This document shows positions 50,293-57,412 of a DNA stretch of 64,000 bases, one piece after another (position 1 is the stretch's first letter; the number at the start of each line of letters is the position of its first letter). Source of the stretch: JAFLUQ01 sp964551215 (lineage in GTDB: Bacteria > Bacillota > Clostridia > UMGS1883); the NCBI GenBank assembly GCA_964551215.1, contig CAZKBV010000001.1, positions 1 to 64,000 of the forward strand, given 5' to 3'. The notes under the pieces are model-generated. The model worked only from the letters and a program-made list of their open reading frames with translations, was not told the origin of the DNA and searched no databases. The translations under genes and the position numbers were made by a program.

Positions 50293-50768
50293 CGGTTTCA
50301 TCTCTCCATCAGCTCAATTTTTTTCTTTTCAGCATAGCCGCCGGAGGCGCGCTGAGCTTTTTATACTGCTTTATGGCCGAAGTCCGCCGCCGAAGCGTTC
50401 GGGGTTCCTCCGCGGCGGCGGATATTCTGTTCTGGGCGGCCGCGGCGGCTACGGTAATCGCTTCGGGGCTTATGCTCAACGACGGCGGCATAAGGGGCTA
50501 TCAGCTTTTCGGCACGGTATGCGGCTTTATTCTTCATTCGCTGTGCATGGGAAGCTTCTCGGCACGGCTTTGCCGTATTCTTGTTGAAATATTGGCCAAG
50601 CTGTTGTCCCCGTTATTTTTTCTTTGCCGCGGAATTTATTTATACGCGGCAAATACGCTCCATAAGCTGAACATCACCGTGTGCAAAATAAAACAAAACA
50701 GGCAAAAAATGACAGCAAGGAACAAAACCCGCAAAAAAATAAGAAAAAAATACAAAAAAATGCTTTAA
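50271..50768 (+). CDS. yabQ: Spore cortex biosynthesis protein YabQ
   Basis: 165 residues: about four helices in the first 115 (FFLFSIAAGGALSFLYCF, ILFWAAAAATVIASGLML and others), then a strongly basic C-terminus of about 35 residues (KTRKKIRKKYKKML). YabQ localises to the outer forespore membrane and is required for cortex synthesis. Order yabP-yabQ-divIC-yabR matches Bacillus subtilis. Confidence 0.88.
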   Translation: MGEALKMTVSSLHQLNFFLFSIAAGGALSFLYCFMAEVRRRSVRGSSAAADILFWAAAAATVIASGLMLNDGGIRGYQLFGTVCGFILHSLCMGSFSARLCRILVEILAKLLSPLFFLCRGIYLYAANTLHKLNITVCKIKQNRQKMTARNKTRKKIRKKYKKML

Positions 50769-50833
50769 AACACTTTACAAATCAAATTTTTTGATATATA
50801 CTATAAATATATTTGTGCGGAGGAGGAGTACCA

Positions 50834-51130
50834 ATGAACTTTATGGGCAAAAACGTGCGCAGAAAAGATATGCCCCGGCTTATTATAAGGGCGGCGGCTC
50901 TTGTTGTTGCGTTGATGTTTCTTATTGCCGTAGGTTCAACGGTTTACGGTATCTGCGAGGTTCGCGGCGAAATCCGCGAATGCAATGACGCTATTGCACA
51001 AAAGAAAAGTGAGCTTAAGAAGCTTGAGCAAAAGAAGGAATATTACGAAAGCGACGAGTTTTTGGAAGATACAGTCCGCGGCGGCGGCTATGTTGACAAC
51101 GATGAAACCGTTTTTGTAATAACCGATTAG
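50834..51130 (+). CDS. divIC: DivIC/FtsB-like septum formation initiator
   Basis: 98 residues: short basic cytoplasmic N-terminus, one membrane helix (LIIRAAALVVALMFLIAVGS), then a coiled coil (EIRECNDAIAQKKSELKKLEQ without the first residues) and the FtsB-type end (FLEDTVRGGGYVDNDETVFV). Part of the FtsL-DivIB-DivIC division complex. The ATG at 50834 follows GGAGGAGG. Confidence 0.9.
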   Translation: MNFMGKNVRRKDMPRLIIRAAALVVALMFLIAVGSTVYGICEVRGEIRECNDAIAQKKSELKKLEQKKEYYESDEFLEDTVRGGGYVDNDETVFVITD

Positions 51131-51168
51131 GCTCGCAATTTTACACTTTGAAAGGGGTTCATACTTTT

Positions 51169-51585
51169 ATGGATCTGGAAATCGGAAGCATTGTTGAAGG
51201 CAAGGTATCGGGAATTACAGGGTTCGGCGCGTTTATTGATTTGCCCGGCAAAAAAACAGGATTGGTGCATATTTCTGAGATTGCGAGGGATTACGTAAAA
51301 GACATTCACGACCATCTTTCCATCGGACAAACTGTAAAGGTAAAGATTTTGTCTATGGAACCTAACGGAAAAATCAGCCTTTCCATAAAAAAGGCTGTCC
51401 CCCCTCGAAGCAGTACCCCGGTCTTTACGGGAAGACCGGCGGAAATTGATTTTTCTTCCTCCGCTCAGCAGCTCAGCGAGCTTTCCTTTGAGGATAAAAT
51501 GGCAAAATTTAAGCAGTCCAGCGACGAACGTATGCTTGATATAAAGCGAAATGTGGAGTCCAAACGGGGAAGCCATAGGAAGTAG
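51169..51585 (+). CDS. yabR: S1-domain RNA-binding protein (YabR-like)
   Basis: 138 residues. An S1 domain at 2-75 (GSIVEGKVSGITGFGAFIDL, TGLVHISEIA, GQTVKVKIL, KISLSIKKA) followed by a flexible C-terminal region. YabR-like proteins bind RNA; the function is unclear. ATG at 51169 is preferred over an in-frame TTG at 51148, which lies at the AAAGGGG site itself. 38 bases after divIC. Confidence 0.9.
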   Translation: MDLEIGSIVEGKVSGITGFGAFIDLPGKKTGLVHISEIARDYVKDIHDHLSIGQTVKVKILSMEPNGKISLSIKKAVPPRSSTPVFTGRPAEIDFSSSAQQLSELSFEDKMAKFKQSSDERMLDIKRNVESKRGSHRK

Positions 51586-51649
51586 CATGGGCTGTAAAAT
51601 AATAAATTTTTAATTCCACGAGAAAATTTATAAGAAAATCATTCATATA

Positions 51650-51690
51650 AAAATTTTAAGGGGCGGACAATATCCGCCCCTTAAAAATAT
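51650..51690. terminator. Bidirectional terminator after yabR
   Basis: TTTTAAGGGGCGGA pairs with TCCGCCCCTTAAAA, with A- and T-rich flanks. Confidence 0.85.
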
Positions 51691-51714
51691 ACATAATCAA
51701 AATTTGATTTATGA

Positions 51715-51765
51715 GAAAAGGGCTGAAAAAAACAAATACATCTGTTTTCATAGCCCTTTTTTTAG
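51715..51765 (-). terminator. Terminator after the glutamate synthase operon
   Basis: AAGGGCT pairs with AGCCCTT and AAAACA with TGTTTT around an AT-rich loop; T-rich sequence follows on both strands. Three bases separate it from the end of the gltB3 gene. Confidence 0.8.
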
Positions 51766-51767
51766 TT

Positions 51768-52490
51768 TCAGTTTGCCGCAAAAAGCTCCTTATATGGATT
51801 TGCGGTATCGGGATAAACCACAAAAAACTTTCCCTTTAAAATTTCATCGGCGCTGCCGCCGAATTCCCGGCAGTATTCCTCTGTAAGGCTCCGTATTTCC
51901 TCCAAATCCGAAGAATCGGCTTCCCTTGCAAGAACACTGTTTGGCAGCTCCGAGGGCGGGCAGTCGCTGCGGAGGAAAATCTTTCCGCCGTGCATACCCG
52001 TAGCAAGGAAATTGCCTACGGGCAACGCGCCGTTTTCTCCTATGCCAAGCACCACGATGTAGCCGCCGGCTTGGTACTCTCCAAGAAAGGAGCCGGCTCT
52101 GCTTCCTATTACAATGGCCGGAATTTTATCCTTATAGGCTTTCATGTGTATTCCGCCCCTGTAGCCCACGCTGCTCTTGACGAAAATTTTCCCGCCCCGC
52201 ATGGCGTAGCCCGTAGCGTCGCCGCTGAAGCCGTGGACATAGATTGTTCCGTCGTTCATGGTGTCGCCCATTGCGTCCTGAGCGTTGCCGTTGACACGGA
52301 TAACGCCGCCGTTGAAATAGGCTCCCAAAGCGTTGCCGGGGGTGCCGTTTATTGTAATCTCACGGTCGCTCATTCCATCGCCTATAAAGCGCTGGCCGTA
52401 ACATTCGTCTATGATTATTTCTTTATCGGAGCTTTCTTCAACCGCCCTGTTAAGCTCTCTGAAATCCATTATTCCCGCTGTAATTCTCAT
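51768..52490 (-). CDS. Glutamate synthase GXGXG (alpha C-terminal) domain protein
   Basis: 240 residues: right-handed beta-helix of GXGXG repeats (FIGDGMSDREITINGTPGN by key residues, GNAQDAMGDTMNDG, GDATGYAMRGG, RGGIHMKAYKDK, LPVGNFLATGMHGG). In archaeal-type split glutamate synthase this domain (GltB3) is a separate subunit that holds the ammonia tunnel scaffold. Last gene of the five-gene operon, 12 bases after the FAD oxidoreductase. Confidence 0.9.
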   Translation of the reverse strand: MRITAGIMDFRELNRAVEESSDKEIIIDECYGQRFIGDGMSDREITINGTPGNALGAYFNGGVIRVNGNAQDAMGDTMNDGTIYVHGFSGDATGYAMRGGKIFVKSSVGYRGGIHMKAYKDKIPAIVIGSRAGSFLGEYQAGGYIVVLGIGENGALPVGNFLATGMHGGKIFLRSDCPPSELPNSVLAREADSSDLEEIRSLTEEYCREFGGSADEILKGKFFVVYPDTANPYKELFAAN

Positions 52491-52502
52491 TGCGCGCCCT
52501 CC

Positions 52503-53735
52503 TTACTGAACCTTTCTAAGCTTTTTGTCCCGTTCTTTTCCGGCAAAGGCCATAAGAACCGGAGATTTTTTTATAAGCTCGAAATCCACCGAATCTAAGG
52601 GCGTTTGCTCACGGATAAGGGAGGTGTAAATTCCTCCTCGGCGCACGTCGCCGATGATTATATAGCCCTTCAGAAGCCCGTCCTTAACAATCAGCTTTTT
52701 ATATCTCTCCTCACCGGCCTCCACATATTCCTCGCCGTCATAGCTTCCGGCGGAAATCATGTGCAGACCGAAGAAGCCTATGGCGTTCATCGGTATGCCC
52801 TTGTCGTAAAGTGCCGACGTATCCCCCGCCATATTCCGACCGGCTGTTTCTCCCTGCATATAAGCGTTGGGGAGAAGCGCCATTATTTTTTTCTGTCCGG
52901 TGGTAATATCCGTGCTTTCGGTGCAGTCACCGGCGGCATAGATATCCTTTTCGCTTGTCATGCACCTTTCGTCCGTGACAATGCCCCTGTTTACCTCAAT
53001 ACCGGCGTCCTTTGCCAAATCAACCGCCGGACGCACGCCCACGGCGATTACAAGAATATCGAACTCCAAAACCTTTCCGCTGTTAAGTCGGGCGCGGCCT
53101 ACGTCAAATTCCTTTACGCTGTCGGAAAGAATGAACTCCACGCCGCTTTTTTCAATATGACGGCGCATAATTTCACTGCCCTTTTCGTCAAGTATGCTGG
53201 GAAGTATTCGATCCGCCAAATCCACCACGGTAATTTTCTTAACCTTGCCGCAGATGCCCTCCGCGCATTTAAGGCCTATAAGACCGGCGCCCACAATTAG
53301 CGCCTTCTTTTCCGGGGAAAGAGCCTCGCTTAACGCCTTTGCGCTGTCCAAAGTCATAAAAGTGAACTTGTCTTTCACCTTTTCTAACCCTTCCATAGGC
53401 GGAATAAAAGGGTTTGAACCCGTGGCGATAAGAAGTTTGCCGTAGGGGATGGTTTCCCCCGTATCCGTCTCCACGATTTTTTTATCCTTATCAATTTTTG
53501 TTACGGTAACGCCCAGCTTAGCCTCCACGGCGTTATCCTCATAGAACGAATCGCTTCTGTACTTCATGCGTTCTTCGTCGGTTTTACCGTATATGAGATA
53601 CGATATAAGGGGGCGGGAGTATGTGTGGTAAGGCTCCGAGGAAATAAGGGTTATTTTTCCCTCTATGTCAAGCTTGCGTATTCCCTCTACGCAGCCTATC
53701 GCTCCGGCGGAGTTGCCTATAATTACGTAATCCAT
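52503..53735 (-). CDS. FAD-dependent NAD(P) oxidoreductase of the glutamate synthase operon
   Basis: 410 residues. FAD-binding GNSAGAIGCVEGIR near the N-terminus, NAD-binding ALIVGAGLIGLKCAEGI and the second FAD motif IYAAGDCTES. Belongs to the NADH oxidase/nitrite reductase-like flavoprotein group without redox-active Cys pair. In place of the GltD small subunit it probably feeds electrons from NAD(P)H to the ferredoxin and FMN subunits. Confidence 0.88.
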   Translation of the reverse strand: MDYVIIGNSAGAIGCVEGIRKLDIEGKITLISSEPYHTYSRPLISYLIYGKTDEERMKYRSDSFYEDNAVEAKLGVTVTKIDKDKKIVETDTGETIPYGKLLIATGSNPFIPPMEGLEKVKDKFTFMTLDSAKALSEALSPEKKALIVGAGLIGLKCAEGICGKVKKITVVDLADRILPSILDEKGSEIMRRHIEKSGVEFILSDSVKEFDVGRARLNSGKVLEFDILVIAVGVRPAVDLAKDAGIEVNRGIVTDERCMTSEKDIYAAGDCTESTDITTGQKKIMALLPNAYMQGETAGRNMAGDTSALYDKGIPMNAIGFFGLHMISAGSYDGEEYVEAGEERYKKLIVKDGLLKGYIIIGDVRRGGIYTSLIREQTPLDSVDFELIKKSPVLMAFAGKERDKKLRKVQ

Positions 53736-53737
53736 TA

Positions 53738-54175
53738 TCAGCCCTCCCTTTCTTCATAAACTATGGCGTTATTGGGGCAATGAGCCACGCAGCTTGGGGA
53801 ATCGCAGCTGTTCTTTGTACACAGCTCGCACTTTTGCACGGCAAGACCGTCGTCGCCGGGCATGATTGCCCCGTAGGGACATACCATCACGCACGTAAAG
53901 CAGCCTACGCACTTATCCCTGTTGATTTCAATAAGGCCGTCTTTGACGCTGAGCGCACCGGTTATGCAGCTTTTGACGCATAAAGGCTCAGTGCAGTGGC
54001 GGCAGTTTACCGCGAAGCAGACGCCGTCCCCCTCCTCAACCTTAATGCGGGGATTTATTTCTCTGTCCTTCAAAGCCGAGGCCATATCCTCCTTGCCGCT
54101 GTTGGCAAAGGCGCAGTAATATTCGCACAGATGACAGCCCAGACACCATTCCTCGTTGACATATATTCTTTTCAA
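53738..54175 (-). CDS. 4Fe-4S dicluster ferredoxin subunit
   Basis: 145 residues with four Cys motifs of the DMSO-reductase-subunit-B type: CLGCHLCEYYC, C..CRHCTEPLC, CVGCFTCVMVCPYG and CELCTKNSC. Carries electrons between the flavoprotein and the FMN-containing subunit of the split glutamate synthase. Two bases separate it from the oxidoreductase gene. Confidence 0.9.
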   Translation of the reverse strand: MKRIYVNEEWCLGCHLCEYYCAFANSGKEDMASALKDREINPRIKVEEGDGVCFAVNCRHCTEPLCVKSCITGALSVKDGLIEINRDKCVGCFTCVMVCPYGAIMPGDDGLAVQKCELCTKNSCDSPSCVAHCPNNAIVYEEREG

Positions 54176-54200
54176 GATAAATCAGTCCTTTCCGAAGATA

Positions 54201-55706
54201 TTACTCGCCCGCGTGCTTTATGCCCAGTATTTCCAGTTCCTTTTCGTTGAGTCCGACGCCTCTGAGCATAAGACGGTTGCCCCGAAGGGCTTCAATGGAG
54301 TTAATACCCATGCCGCCCATCATTTCCTTGATTTCACGCTGCCATGCGGTAACAAGATTCACCAGCCGCTTAGAGCCGATGTCGGGATTGAGCCGCTTAA
54401 CAAGCTCCGGACGCTGAGTGGCTATGCCCCAGTTGCACTTGCCGGTGTTGCAGGTTCGGCAAAGGTGGCAGCCCAGAGCCAAAAGCGCGGAAGTGGCTAT
54501 ATAACAGGCGTCCGCCCCGAGAGCTATCGCCTTTATCACATCCGCGCTGCTGCGTATGCTTCCGCCAACAACAAGACTTACGTTTTCCCGAATACCTTCG
54601 TCTCGGAGCCTTGTGTCAACCGCCGCAAGAGCCAGCTCAATGGGAATACCCACATTGTCCCTTATCCTTGTGGGAGCCGCGCCGGTGCCGCCGCGGAAGC
54701 CGTCAATGGCGATTATATCCGCTCCGCTTCTCGCAATGCCGCTGGCAATGGCCGCGACGTTATGTACGGCGGCGATTTTTACTATTACAGGCTTTTTATA
54801 CTCCGTGGCCTCCTTCAATGAGTCCACAAGCTGACGGAGATCCTCGATGGAGTAAATATCGTGGTGAGGCGCGGGAGAAATGGCGTCGGTACCTTCGGGT
54901 ATCATTCTTGTGCGGCTTATATCCCCCACAATTTTCGTCCCGGGAAGATGGCCGCCTATGCCGGGCTTTGCGCCCTGACCCATTTTTATTTCCACCGCCG
55001 CGCCGGCTTCAAGATAATCCTTGAACACGCCGAAGCGTCCGCTGGCAACCTGAACTATGGTGTTTGCTCCGTACTTATAAAAATCCTTGTGAAGGCCGCC
55101 CTCGCCGGTATTGTACAAAATTCCCAGCTCCGTTGCCGCCCTTGCAAGGCTGGCGTGGGCGTTGTAGCTGATGGAGCCGTAGCTCATTGCGCTGAACATG
55201 ATAGGCACTTCCAGCTCAAGCTGAGGCTTAAGGTTGTTCACCAGATTACCCTTTTCGTCACGCTTTATCTCTCCGGATTTGCTGCCTAAGAACACCTTTG
55301 TTTCCATAGGCTCCCGAAGGGGATCGATGGAAGGATTTGTTACCTGAGAAGCGTTGATGAGAATTTTATCCCAGTATACGGGCAAAGGCTTGGGATTTCC
55401 CATTGCGCTGAGAAGCACTCCGCCCGTGTCCGCCTGACGGTAGATTTCGTATATGGCTTCATTGCTCCAGTTGGCGTTTTCCTTGAAGGTGTTATCCGTC
55501 TTTACAATTTTAAGAGCCTTTGTGGGGCATAGCGTTACGCAGCGTTGGCAGTTTACACACTTTGAAGAATCCGCAAGCATGAGGCCGCGGTCTTCGTTGT
55601 AGGAATGTACCTCGTTTGCGCACTGGCGCTGACACACGCGGCATTTTATGCACTTATTTGTATCCCGAACTACCTCGTATTCCGGGTAAAAATAATTTAT
55701 TGCCAT
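54201..55706 (-). CDS. Glutamate synthase FMN domain with N-terminal ferredoxin (GltB2)
   Basis: 501 residues. N-terminal 2x[4Fe-4S] motif (CIKCRVCQRQC, CVNCQRCVTLC) then the FMN/3Fe-4S barrel: MFSAMSYGSISYNA, GEGGLHKDFYKYG, KMGQGAKPGIGGHLPG and CHLCRTCNTGKCNWG. Condenses ammonia with 2-oxoglutarate to form glutamate. 19 bases after the glutaminase subunit gene. Confidence 0.95.
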   Translation of the reverse strand: MAINYFYPEYEVVRDTNKCIKCRVCQRQCANEVHSYNEDRGLMLADSSKCVNCQRCVTLCPTKALKIVKTDNTFKENANWSNEAIYEIYRQADTGGVLLSAMGNPKPLPVYWDKILINASQVTNPSIDPLREPMETKVFLGSKSGEIKRDEKGNLVNNLKPQLELEVPIMFSAMSYGSISYNAHASLARAATELGILYNTGEGGLHKDFYKYGANTIVQVASGRFGVFKDYLEAGAAVEIKMGQGAKPGIGGHLPGTKIVGDISRTRMIPEGTDAISPAPHHDIYSIEDLRQLVDSLKEATEYKKPVIVKIAAVHNVAAIASGIARSGADIIAIDGFRGGTGAAPTRIRDNVGIPIELALAAVDTRLRDEGIRENVSLVVGGSIRSSADVIKAIALGADACYIATSALLALGCHLCRTCNTGKCNWGIATQRPELVKRLNPDIGSKRLVNLVTAWQREIKEMMGGMGINSIEALRGNRLMLRGVGLNEKELEILGIKHAGE

Positions 55707-55725
55707 TTAAGCTTCATCCTTTCCA

Positions 55726-56823
55726 TTAATTAATGGCGCTGTCGTTAAGAGTGAAAATGACCGGCTCGCCGCCTCTGGGAGCCCAAACCTTATCCAAATC
55801 CGGCTCGATAATGCGTATGGCGCTTTCCTCGCTGGCGACATATGCCATGTCGCCCTTTTCGCCGATAACCATGCTTCTGAGCTTAAGCCTGTCGTTAAGA
55901 GCCATAAGGCCGCCCTCAAAGCCAAGCAGTATGGAAAACGGTCCGGTTATAAGACAGCCGCTGTACTTATTTCGGAGGAATGTGAGCTTTGCTTTTTTTT
56001 CGGGGGGCATTTTATTTATTGTGGACCAGAAGGGCGCCGCAATTGTTTGAGCCGCTTCGGTAAGGGTAAGCCCCTGCTTGCGCACAAGATAATCCAGTAT
56101 ATATGTTATGACCTCCGTATCCGTAAGGAGGGTGCAGTTATAGCCGTACATTTCCACCGTGCGGCGGTTTGCGTCGTAGGAGGAAATCTCCCCGTTGTGG
56201 ACAATGGAATAGTCTAACATTGCGAAGGGATGGGCGCCGCCCCACCACCCGGGAGTGTTGGTGGGATAGCGGCCATGGCAGGTCCAGCAATACGCCTCGT
56301 ACTCCTCCAGACGGTAAAAGTCACCTACATCCTCGGGGAAGCCCACCGCCTTGAACACGCCCATATCCTTTCCGGAGGAGAAAACATAGGCTCCGTCAAT
56401 GTGGGTGTTTATTTTGACCACGCACCTTACAACGAATTCCTTTTCGTCGAGCTGGCTGGCGGCAAGCTTTGTAGGCCGGGGCATTACAAAATACCGCCAT
56501 ATAAGAGGAACGTCTGTTATATTTTTATTCGGACGGATCGGAATTTTGCTGAGATTCACTATATCAAAGTGCTTGTCGAGAAAGTCCTCGCAGTCTTCCT
56601 TTGCCGTTTCGTTGTCGTAAAAAACGTGAAAAGCGTAGTAATCCTTATACTGGGGATATATGCCGTAGGCGGCATATCCGCCTCCAAGTCCGTTGCTTCT
56701 GTCGTGCATAATGGAAATGGATTTAATAATATTCTCGCCGTTTATCTTTTTCCCGCTTTTGGAAAATATGCCTGATATGGCACATCCGGCCGGAATCCTT
56801 ACCTTTCCTTCCTTTTCAAGCAT
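55726..56823 (-). CDS. Glutamate synthase glutaminase subunit (class II GATase, GltB1)
   Basis: 365 residues of class II amidotransferase fold: CAISGIFS with the nucleophile Cys14, then CHGRYPTNTPGWWGGAHPF and HNGEISSYDANRR. The Cys is internal, so an N-terminal propeptide of 13 residues must be removed, as in some archaeal-type homologues. Hydrolyses glutamine to supply ammonia. First gene of the operon. Confidence 0.92.
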   Translation of the reverse strand: MLEKEGKVRIPAGCAISGIFSKSGKKINGENIIKSISIMHDRSNGLGGGYAAYGIYPQYKDYYAFHVFYDNETAKEDCEDFLDKHFDIVNLSKIPIRPNKNITDVPLIWRYFVMPRPTKLAASQLDEKEFVVRCVVKINTHIDGAYVFSSGKDMGVFKAVGFPEDVGDFYRLEEYEAYCWTCHGRYPTNTPGWWGGAHPFAMLDYSIVHNGEISSYDANRRTVEMYGYNCTLLTDTEVITYILDYLVRKQGLTLTEAAQTIAAPFWSTINKMPPEKKAKLTFLRNKYSGCLITGPFSILLGFEGGLMALNDRLKLRSMVIGEKGDMAYVASEESAIRIIEPDLDKVWAPRGGEPVIFTLNDSAIN

Positions 56824-56880
56824 TTAAACCATCCTCTCCGTATTTGTGCTGCATATTAATTTATGTTATTGAATATGAAC

Positions 56881-56955
56881 AAATAAAAAAACGCCCCGAT
56901 TTTTACCGCATAAGACAATCTTTGCGCAATAAAAAATCGAAACGCCGTTGTTTCG
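56881..56955 (-). promoter_or_regulatory. Hexaloop/terminator switch in the glutamate synthase leader
   Basis: The transcript begins with CGAAAC-AACGGC-GTTTCG (56955-56938), a 6-bp stem with a hexaloop having A at 1 and G at 4. Its 3' arm GTTTCG is also part of CGTTTCGATTTTT, which pairs continuously (13 bp, three G-U) with AAAAATCGGGGCG before T7. The two structures exclude one another. This is the design of ANTAR-controlled antitermination. Confidence 0.7.
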
Positions 56956-56961
56956 CCTTTC

Positions 56962-56990
56962 ATTTTAACAGAAGCGGAGGCGTTTGTCAA
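56962..56990 (-). promoter_or_regulatory. SigA-type promoter of the glutamate synthase operon
   Basis: Minus strand TTGACA (56990-56985), 17-base spacer, TAAAAT (56967-56962). The predicted start falls just before the hexaloop hairpin. Confidence 0.8.
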
Positions 56991-57133
56991 GAGTTTTTGG
57001 GAATAAAGCAAGTTTCAATTAATGGTAAAACCGAATTCGTGAAAAGACTTTGTAAATAATAACAAAATAAAAGATGAACAATTTATGAATTATATCACTT
57101 TTTACCAAAGTTTGTTTTTTGTCGAAAAAAGGC

Positions 57134-57162
57134 TTGACTTTTGGAATTTACAGGAGTATCAT
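57134..57162 (+). promoter_or_regulatory. Promoter of amt
   Basis: TTGACT (57134-57139), 17-base spacer, TATCAT (57157-57162). Predicted start at about 57169, directly at the first hexaloop hairpin and about 245 bases before the start codon. Confidence 0.65.
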
Positions 57163-57167
57163 ATAGT

Positions 57168-57222
57168 CATAGCAAAGGTGCTGTGGAGTTGTTTCAATTT
57201 CTGCCGCACCTTATTTTTTTAT
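57168..57222 (+). promoter_or_regulatory. Hexaloop/terminator switch 1 in the amt leader
   Basis: CATAGC-AAAGGT-GCTGTG (57168-57185) forms a 6-bp stem with hexaloop AAAGGT (A1, G4). AAGGTGC, made of its loop and 3' arm, also pairs with GCACCTT (57206-57212), extended by GTGG/CTGC, before TTATTTTTTTATTT. Forming the hexaloop hairpin therefore blocks the terminator. Confidence 0.7.
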
Positions 57223-57314
57223 TTATTTCCGAATAAAAAAATAAGGCGGAGCGGTAATTTGAAACGGCGCCGCGGCATAATCTGCTAAAGGGCGGTTCTG
57301 TTTCGGGCCGCCAA

Positions 57315-57383
57315 AGTACAATGGCGTACTGACCGGCGAGAAGGCTTTCCCTCTCGCGGTAAGTGCGCTCTTTTCATTTTATT
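57315..57383 (+). promoter_or_regulatory. Hexaloop/terminator switch 2 in the amt leader
   Basis: AGTAC-AATGGC-GTACT (57315-57330) has a hexaloop with A1 and G4. GTACT again pairs onward with AGTGC at 57362-57366 as the base of a long stem (ACC/GGT, GCGAGA/TCTCGC), followed by CTCTTTTCATTTTATT. The T-tract is weaker than in switch 1. Confidence 0.5.
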
Positions 57384-57412
57384 CGGCTAAATGTCGAGAG
57401 GAGGAAATTTTT

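Noticed and set aside
57223..57412. Glutamine riboswitch in the amt leader
   Set aside because: The glnA-type consensus is not present; the hexaloop/terminator pairs explain the structures seen.
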